This document shows, one piece after another, positions 51,001-60,000 of a stretch of DNA of 64,000 bases. Below the pieces are notes generated by a model. It saw nothing but the letters and a program-made list of their open reading frames with translations. It was not told the origin of the DNA and did no database searches. This DNA comes from Xenopus tropicalis (lineage: Eukaryota > Chordata > Amphibia > Anura > Pipidae). The stretch lies in the NCBI RefSeq assembly GCF_000004195.4, contig NC_030677.2, positions 102,770,329 to 102,834,328 on the forward strand, given 5' to 3'. Numbering within the stretch: position 1 is the first letter of the stretch; every line of letters begins with the position of its first letter. The position numbers and the translations under genes are program-made.

Positions 51001-54000
51001 ATTGCTTTTCTAGCTCCTTTATACAAACAGCGATTTGGCAGAACCAAGAAGTTCTAAACTAAATACATCTTCATTGTCTTGTTTAGTGCAAGAAATAAAA
51101 AAAAAAAAATATTTAAAACAACAGGCAAAAAGCCTTTAAACATGTTAGCAATATCTTTAAATTCTGAGTTTCTATTCCTCCACTGTTAAATAAAGTTGTT
51201 TTATTAAACTGACCCTTACACTCTCAGAACATCTCTAATTAACTTGTAGAAATTGCTTAGGTGTTCTCTTGAAATAGCTCCTGAAAAGACCAATAACTCT
51301 ATAAAATTGGAATCTCCATTGGTGGTCATTTAATACTTTGCTTGTAAGAACTATATAATAAAATAGTTTTATTTCTCACAGAGTCAACCTGAAGTCAACC
51401 CAACCAGAGAGGAGCCCAAAGAGGAAGACGTAGAAGGAGAGAGAGAGGAAGAGCAGGAGAAGGCGAGTGACTTTTTTTTTTTTTTTTTTAACTGCCATGC
51501 AATTTGTATTCCCTGTAATAGTGTTCATCATCATCAGTTCTTATCTTATTTAGAAATCTCACAGACACAAGAAGAAACATAAGAAGGAAAAAGAACTAAA
51601 GGAGGATAAGAAAAGCAGAAAGAAAAAGCACCACCACCATCGTCATCATCAATCCCATGAAGAAGAACACTCAGAATCAGTACAAAATGGAACCCTGGAA
51701 GAAGAAGAGCCTTTACCAGTAAGAGATGAAATGGGAATGGATGTTAGCTGTTTAAAAAAAAAAAAAATCTTATCGTGTAGAGTATGAGTATGTTGTGTTT
51801 TGTTATATAATAAATAGTTAAAGGAAGATGCTGTTTTATAAAAAAAATGTTGTGTTGACTTGAAGAATCAAAGATACACTGACATGATTCAAAAATATTT
51901 AGAGTATGTGTATTCACATAAGGGTACAGCCTTGGCCTTGGTTGTCACAGTGCCACTAGTCAGTGTCTTAATGTGTGTTTTATGAAGTCCGATAATGCAT
52001 GTCTTGGATTCAGAGAAAAGTGCATTCTTCTTTGCTACTGTATCAGCTGTTGGGATGTATTAAGTGGGTAGAATAATGTAGTTCTTTAGCAAATTACAGT
52101 ATGCCCTATCAGAAGGCATGGTGTTATAAAAACATAATGTAGGAGTGACTGTAATCTACTAATGTCTTACAGAGGCTTTCTTAAGGCTGTGTATAATTTG
52201 TTACCTTTCACATATTTCATGTTTTGTTTCAATCTTTCTTTTAGCCAATGTCAAGTTATTCGCTTCTAGCTGAGAGCCCTTACATCAAAATGGTGAGTGA
52301 TTATTAAAATGTCCTGCAGCATAACCGTAGTCTGTTGGGGATGATAGGGTATTTAAAACGCCAAACCCAATTATAAACTGAAGTGCATAAATAGCATCTA
52401 GTTTACTATTCAGTCAGTTGATGCCAGTATTCAGTAAAGTCTCTTTTAATCCTGTCCAGATGTGTGATGTTCATGGGGATTTGCAGAAGAGCCAAGTTAC
52501 AGTGTCCGTTATCTTAGAAAATCAGAGCCAGAAATTCTTGAAAAACATGGAACTTAATGTACTTGACTCTCTCAACACTAAAATGTTAAGGCCTGATGGG
52601 GCATCTGTTCATGATGCCATTCCTGTTCCATTCCAGCTTCCTCCAGGTAGGTTTTCATTAAATACACTCATTTTTTACCTCAGCACTTTTGATAAGGATA
52701 CAAAAAGGGACAGATTTATTCAAAATCTTGAGCAAAAACATTTTGCACAGAATTGTGGAATGGTGTGATGTGTGTGGTGTTTTTGTACTCATTTTGTGTG
52801 AAAAAATTAAATGACATCACCTTTTCTTGTGACACTGCTCTTTTTAGTTTAATTAGTAGTATATTTTAGCCACCTGTTTAGTGTTGATTGGGTCATTTGA
52901 GGCTGATCATGGTAGTGTCGATTGATTGTGTTAGTTTAAACAAATGAAAAAATCCATTCTTAGTGACATGCAGTTTTTTGTCTTACTGAGATCCCTAAAA
53001 GGTAATAAATTAGACTTGGGCCGTGGTGAGGTTTTTCTCAGCTCCTTCACAGAAGGAGGATCTCAGTGTCACAGCCTATCCTCAGCCTAATATTATTCGC
53101 TGTTATTTCCAGTTTAGCGGCAATGTTTTATAGGCTTTTTATAATGTCCACTAGCAATGCAATATCATCAATAATAGTGATGCAGCACTGAAGAATGCTG
53201 AACATTCCAGTGACCACTAATGTGTATTAATTCTATAGAATGGTTTTTTTTTTTTAATTTTGTTGATAGGTGATTTCCCCTCTGCTGTGGTTTAGCTGTT
53301 TTCCTGCCTTTCCATGCATCAGTCTTTTGCAATGTTTGGTCTAGGACCCAGCACTTTCTCTGTGTTCCCCTTTTTCATTCAGTACTTTCTTCTGCACCTC
53401 CTGCCCCATTGCCCGAAAGTACAAAAACTGCTTTTGATTGTATTTGCAGCAAAGAAGCAAGAGCAGTAGTTTTTATAAGCAGCATAGCGATCAGGTCAGA
53501 AGTGGAAACAGGACAATATTTCTGAATTGGTGTAAAATTTTTAAAGCAAGTAAATTTGGTGATATGTTTGTTTTTGTCTGCCAGACATAGTCTTATTTAC
53601 TGGATATTTTTTCTTGAATTTCTTTTGCTGAATTACTGAAAATTTTCTGTTTCTACCAGTGCTGTTTAACTGGAGATGTGCTGGTTGGTTGAGGCCCTCT
53701 AAGCTATTTATACTGCCTCCTGCCTACATATGGGCAGTACAGACTGCTTTATATAGTATAATTTTTGATATAATATGGACCCAAACCCTAATAAGGCTGG
53801 TTTAGACAAAAGTTATTTTAGTGTATTTGTTAAAAGGATGACTGATTTTTATCTTTTATTCCAGGGGTCTCCAATGAAGCCCAGTTTGCTTTTAATGTTC
53901 AAAGTATTGTACTCCCTCAGAAACTGAAAGGAACTCTGTCCTACATAGTCAAGGTAGGTTTATGGCTTCATGCATGTCTGTGTTTTGTATGCTAGTCGAG

Positions 54001-57000
54001 TAAGAATGAGTGACTGTGTAAAAAAAAAAAACTGCTCAAAAGTCTGTGAAAGGAAATAAAAAAAAAAAAAAAAAAGAATATACCGTATGTATAGTATATT
54101 TTATGCAAGCAATTTACTACAAAGTTATGCCATCATAAGAGCTTAGTAAATATTGCAGTTGTAGACAGCACTGTCAATAAGGGTAGATAATAAATGACAT
54201 ACAGGCAAACCAATACTGCCGTAGACCGTGAGAGAAACAAAGTAAGGAAATATGTAGCTGGAGGAATAATTATTAGTGTTTGGACTGTTAATGATGAGAT
54301 TATTGATCTGTAGGATGATATGGGAAAGCTGATGTTTTATTGTGGGAACTGGAACTTTTGTTAGGTTTGTGTGTAAGTTTGACAGAAGAGGTGAGTTTTA
54401 AGGGAACATTTAAAACTCTGGCAGGTAGTGGGATATAGTAATGGACAACTAAGGCCATATAACTCATATTAATATTATACATGATTGTTAACACATATTT
54501 ATAAAATATCAGCATATTCCAGATTGCTGTACCAGCCTTTCTATACTTTTGTCTTTCCCTATTATTAAAATTAGCATCAAGCAAAATGGGCATCAAGCAT
54601 TATTTTACCAGCTGTATGGAAACCCTATGTAAAGTTGGAAGGAACGCGGGTCAAAAAAATGTCATTACAGTAATGATGCTTCATTGTTATTTGTATATGA
54701 CAATAAACTTGAAACTTGAATACTGACTAATTCAGAAGGTTAAGTGGGCCCTGCTGATATAGCAAATGCACCAACCGTATGACTCACAGGTCTCTAAACC
54801 ATAGGCCTTAAGCTGGCCATACACGTGGCGACCGATGGTCGCACGAAACATCGTCAGATCCGCCACACACAGTCAGGGCTGAAACAGCAGATAAGGAGGT
54901 AGAAACAATAGGATTTCTACCTCCTTCTGCCGATTCAGCCCTGACGGCAGATTTTGGTCAGGCGCCTTCTATGGCGCCCGATCAAAATTTTCTAACCTGG
55001 CCGATCGGCGAGTCGTCCGATATCAGCAGCTTCCTGCGATATCGGTCGACTCGCCGACATGCCATACACGCACCGAATATCGTACGAAACCTCGTTTAGC
55101 AGGGCCGCCATCAGAAATCACGGGCCCCTCACAACAAAATGGGCCCCACCCACCCAAGCCCCCAATGGCCCCTCCCACACCCCCAATGGCCCCTCCCATC
55201 AATACAAGGGACACACAGGCATTGGTAGCAAGGGCCCACTAAAACCTTGGTAGCCAGGGCCCCCCTAAAACATTTGTGGCCAAGGATTACGTTTTGCATT
55301 AGTGCCAGTGCCACTAAAACATTGCTAGCCTGCCCATGGCCCCCTAAAACATTGGTGGTCCTCCCCCAGTGTCCCCATACAATGGCCTGCTCTCCGCTGC
55401 TTCTTGCCGCTCCCCCCCACCCCACAGAATCCTCCTGCTTCTTCCAGGGTCCCCCAAGCATCCTGCTGCTTCCTTCAGGGGCCCCCCCAAGCATCCTCCA
55501 CCTTCCCCCAGGGCTCCCCCAAGCATCTTCCACCTTCCCCCAGGGCTCCCCCAAGCATCTTCCACCTTCCCCCAGGCCCCCCCCAAACATCCTCCATCTT
55601 CCCCCCAGGCCCCCCCAAACATCCTCCACCTTCCCCCCAGGCCCCCCCCAAGCATCTTCCGCCTTCCCCCAGGGCCCCCCCAAGCATCCTCCACCTTCCC
55701 CCAGGGCCCCCCCAAGCATCCTCCGCCTTCCCCAGGGCCCCCCCAAGCATCTTCCGCCTTCCCCCAGGGTCCCCCCAAACATCCTCCACCTTCCCCCCAG
55801 GCCCCCCCCAAACATCCTCCACCTTCCCCCCAGGCCCCCCCCAAGCATCTTCCGCCTTCCCCCAGGGCCCCCCCAAGCATCCTCCACCTTCCCCCAGGGT
55901 CCCCCCAAACATCCTCCACCTTCCCCCCAGGCCCCCCCCAAACATCCTCCACCTTCCCCCCCAGGCCCCCCCCAAACATCCTCCGCCTTCCCCCAGGCCC
56001 CCCCCAAGCATCTTCCGCCTTCCCCCAGGGCCCCCCCAAGCATCCTCCACCTTCCCCCAGGGCCCCCCCAAGCATCTTCCGCCTTCCCCCAGGGTCCCCC
56101 CAAACATCCTCCACCTTCCCCCCAGGCCCCCCCCAAACATCCTCCACCTTCCCCCCAGGCCCCCCCCAAACATCCTCCACCTTCCCCCCAGGCCCCCCCC
56201 AAACATCTTCCGCCTTCCCCCAGGGCCCCCCAAGCATCTTCCGCCTTCCCCCAGGGCCCCCCCAAACATCCTCCACCTTCCCCCCAGGCCACCCCCAAAC
56301 ATCCTCCACCTTCCCCCCCAGGCCCCCCCCAAACATCCTCCACCTTCCCCCAGGGCCCCCCCAAGCATCTTCCGCCTTCCCCCAGGGCCCCCCAAACATC
56401 CTACACCTTCCCCCAGGCCCCCCCAAGAATCCTCCAGTCCTCTTCCCCCCCCGCCAGCATCTTTTTGCATCCTCCGGCTCCTACTCCCCTGCGACAGTTG
56501 TCCAGGGCCCGGGCGTTTAAAGGGGGCCCGGCCGGGCTCTGTTACTGTTATTGCTGGTATCCGCTGTGATGTCCCGAACTCGCTGCTACATGTGCGCTTT
56601 TATAGGGTTGCGCCCCGTGCGAGTGACGTCAGTACGCACAGGGCGCAACCTTATAAAAGCGCACACGCAGCAGGGAGTTCGGGACATCACAGCGGATACC
56701 AGCAATAACAGTAACAGAGCCCGGCCGGGCCCCCTTTAAACGCCCGGGCCCGGGACAACTGTCCCCCCTGTGCCCCCCTGATGGTGGCCCTGTCGTTTAG
56801 TATCGGTGCGTGTATGGCCAGCTTTAGATTAGGATATATTCTTTATCCACCAAATGTAACACTATTAAATGAACCCCCAGTTGTATATAAAATATTTAAT
56901 ATTCAACTGGGTGTCCTTAACAAATGTTAAAATCAAATATCACCAATCATATAAAATATGAGCTGCCATTATGAAGTTCGCGTGAGGGGAGTTCATACCC

Positions 57001-60000
57001 ACATGCCCACGCCCCGAAGAAAAGAAGACAAGATTACTGGAGTTTTCCAGATAGGGGATCTTACCATTATTTGGATCACTTTAACCTAAGTCGTCTTAGT
57101 TAGGACCAAGTACAAAGTACTGTTTTATTATTACAGATCAAAGGGAAATTATTTTAAAAATTTTGAATTAATTATATAAAATGGTTGAGTGATGCGAGAT
57201 GGCTTTCCTATAATTTGGAGCTTTCTGGATAATCGGATTTATCAGTTTTTGAGATAAATGATTCCATACCAGTGGTTTCATCTTTCTGTTTCAAACCATT
57301 CAGGCACTGTTGATGAAAAGATGCAGACCTTATTTATAGTTATTTTGTTTTTTTATATTATATTGTAAGACAATTGCATGAGAATAAAAATATCACAGGT
57401 GAATACAGTAGAATTTGTATTTAAAGGAGAACTACACCCCCGGGCTATAAAAGCACTCTTAACTAGCACTGCCTTGACCCCTCTCACCTCTCCTTATCGC
57501 ATAGTTTCTAACTTTAAAAACTGTCCCTATCGCTAACCCCAAGCTAAAAGAGGAGAATAGCACAGCTGAGTACCTGGCCGACATCTTCCCTGAACACACT
57601 TTGGGTCTCACCGCCGACATGAACCCTGCTTGAGCATGCACAGTCTAAGCAGATTTCCTGCTACCACCAACTGCGCATGCGCAAGCAGGGTTCTTATCGG
57701 CGGAGAGACCCAAAGTGTGTTCAGTTGCAGGGAAGATGGCCAGGTAAGCATCTGCGATACTCTGGTCTTAGGTTGGGGTTAGTGATAGGGACAGCTTTTA
57801 AAGTTAGAAACTATGCGATAAGGGAAAGGTGAGGGGGTCAAGGCAGTGCTAGTTATGGAGGCTTTTATAGCCCAGGGGGTGTAGTACTCCTTTTAGTGAA
57901 ATTAGGGAAGTAGTTAATGGTCTGAATTATTTGTAAAGAATTATTAAATACACTTATGCAGAGTTTCATGAAAGTTCATAAAATAAATGCATTCATTTGG
58001 GTAGCCTCTAGCCCCAAACTTAGCGGTCAAGCCCAACACCACTTGTTCAAAGAAAAACTTCCATGTCCGCCCAGTGAGGATTTCTCTAATGCTTATCCGA
58101 TTGATCCTGTGACCCGGGAGCCACTGCCCTAGGTCTGTAGCTAGAGGAGACACAACCGGTACATCAGCAACTTTTGGCAGTGCACACCAGAAAAACTCAG
58201 GAACCACCACAATGCTCTGAATTATTAACAAGGACTGGATACATGTGATATGTTCTCTAGCAAAAATTAACTTCTTGCTTTGTTTTTTGTGCTTGCAGGA
58301 TGATGAAGGATCTGCCCATGAAAAAATAGATTTTAAACTACACTTCAACTGCTCTTCTTACTTAATTTTGACACCTTGTTACAGGTATACTTAAATATAT
58401 ATATTTATCTGCCACATGAATACAATTCTTTATTCAAATGGCTGCATGGCTTAAAGGGTTGTTTTGTCCTAGCCTCTGTGAAAGTTTTGTCTTCAGCCTT
58501 GTATGTGATTTGATTACAAAAGTAATAGTAAATCTAAAAATTAATTTGGTACAACATTCCTTTTTATTTCAGCATGGTATATGTATATATAAGTAGAAGC
58601 CCTGCTTCTTATTATAACATGATTATTAGCCGTGCTTTGTTTAGCAGTCTTTTAATTTTGATCCTGAAACATGTTGTTTGAGCCCCATGTATGTGCTTTG
58701 TTTTTTTTGTTTTTTAGCGATGCATTTGCCAAGTTGCTAGAATCAGGTGATCTGAAAATGAGCTCCCTCAAAGTGGATTGCACTCTATTGTTCCACCATC
58801 TTCTAGCAAAGATCTGCTTTTTCCATCACTTTACAGGTAAGTCTGTGTTTAAAATGATTAGTGTTGTTTTCTGTTTGAATCTTATACCACTACTTTACTA
58901 CTCCATTGCTTTTCATAAGAAACCAGAAATAGTAATTGTTCTCCATTCATTTTATTTATTTTTTCAAGTGGTTGAACGAGTTGACTCGTGCGCATCAATG
59001 TACAGTCGATCAATCCAGGGTCATCATGTCTGCCTACTGGTAAAAAAGGTAAGCTCCACTTACAGTAGGGGAAGTCTTGTGGAAGTTGTGGGCTATCCTG
59101 GAGCACAGTACATTTGATAAGGCTAATTTACAAAATTTTGCACCTTGGCCAATTTTTACTTGAGCTTCTATAATGGAAAATTAAATTTACTTGTGTTTCG
59201 CAGGGCCACATACAAGAGTAGTGGGGAGAGCTTGTTTGTCATTCAGAACTTGCAAGCTGGTCTACTCCTAGGGGTGCAAGGGGATAGGAGCCCTGTACTT
59301 ATAGGTATAGGCACATATATGTAAGTATGGGTGCTACACACACAAGAAAGGAAGTAATTGGCTTTACGAGTGTAATGCAAGTGTGGCTTAGGCCCTGCGT
59401 GTGTAGCAGTTTATTGAAAGTGCTGCTACACTTTCAATAAACACGCAGGGGCTAAGCCCCACTTGCATTACACTCATTGTGCCAGTCACCTCCTTTCTTG
59501 TTCCCCAACCTTTTATACCCGTGAGCCACATTTAAATGGAGAAAGTGTTGGGGAGCAACACAAGCATGAATAAGGTTCCTGGAGGTAAAGATAAGAGCTT
59601 TAATTGGCTACTTAATAGCCCCTATGTGGACTGGCTCTGTTTGGCATTATACTTGGTTTTTATGCAACCAAAACTTGCCTCCTAACCAGAAATTCATAAA
59701 TAAGCACCTGTTTTGAGGCCACTGGGGGCAACATCCAAGGGGTTGGAGAGCAACATGTTGCTCATGAGCCACTGGTTGGGGATCACTGCTCTAGGCTGTG
59801 AACCAAGTTTATTACTGGAGGGGGCACGGGTGTTCTGGTGGAACTTCTACCCTACCCTACACACACACATGCAAGTATACCAGTTTTAAATTAGTGACAA
59901 ACCATGACAGGTGATGATGAAAGATACATACAGTATAAGTCTTAGAACATTGACAGAGTGTTAATGCGAATATTATTTGTTTTCTCCTCCACTTAATTCT

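Larger units (their letters stand above)
55100..56792. mobile_element. hAT-type element with C-rich minisatellite and long palindrome
   Basis: Ends CAGGGCCGCCATCAG and, inverted, CAGGGCCACCATCAG. Perfect 8-bp duplication TCGTTTAG (55092-55099, 56793-56800). Contains a minisatellite at 55480-56440 and a palindrome at 56493-56763. No transposase frame. Confidence 0.9.
54811..56823. mobile_element. MITE with AGCTGGCCATACACG ends, split by a hAT element
   Basis: AGCTGGCCATACACGTGGCG at the left and its inverse GTGTATGGCCAGCT at the right, with TTA on both sides. Internal CGAGTCGTCCGATATC and GATATCGGTCGACTCG are paired. About 320 bp once the hAT insertion is removed. Confidence 0.75.

Noticed and set aside
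53655..53800. Fourth copy of the CAGTGCTGT hAT family
   Set aside because: Only the first 17 bp resemble the terminus; there is no inverted partner or duplication.
55129..56708. Very long open frames on both strands (up to 440 codons, Gly/Trp-rich or Pro/Ser-rich)
   Set aside because: They translate the C-rich minisatellite in different registers; no start context, no unique domain, inside a hAT element.
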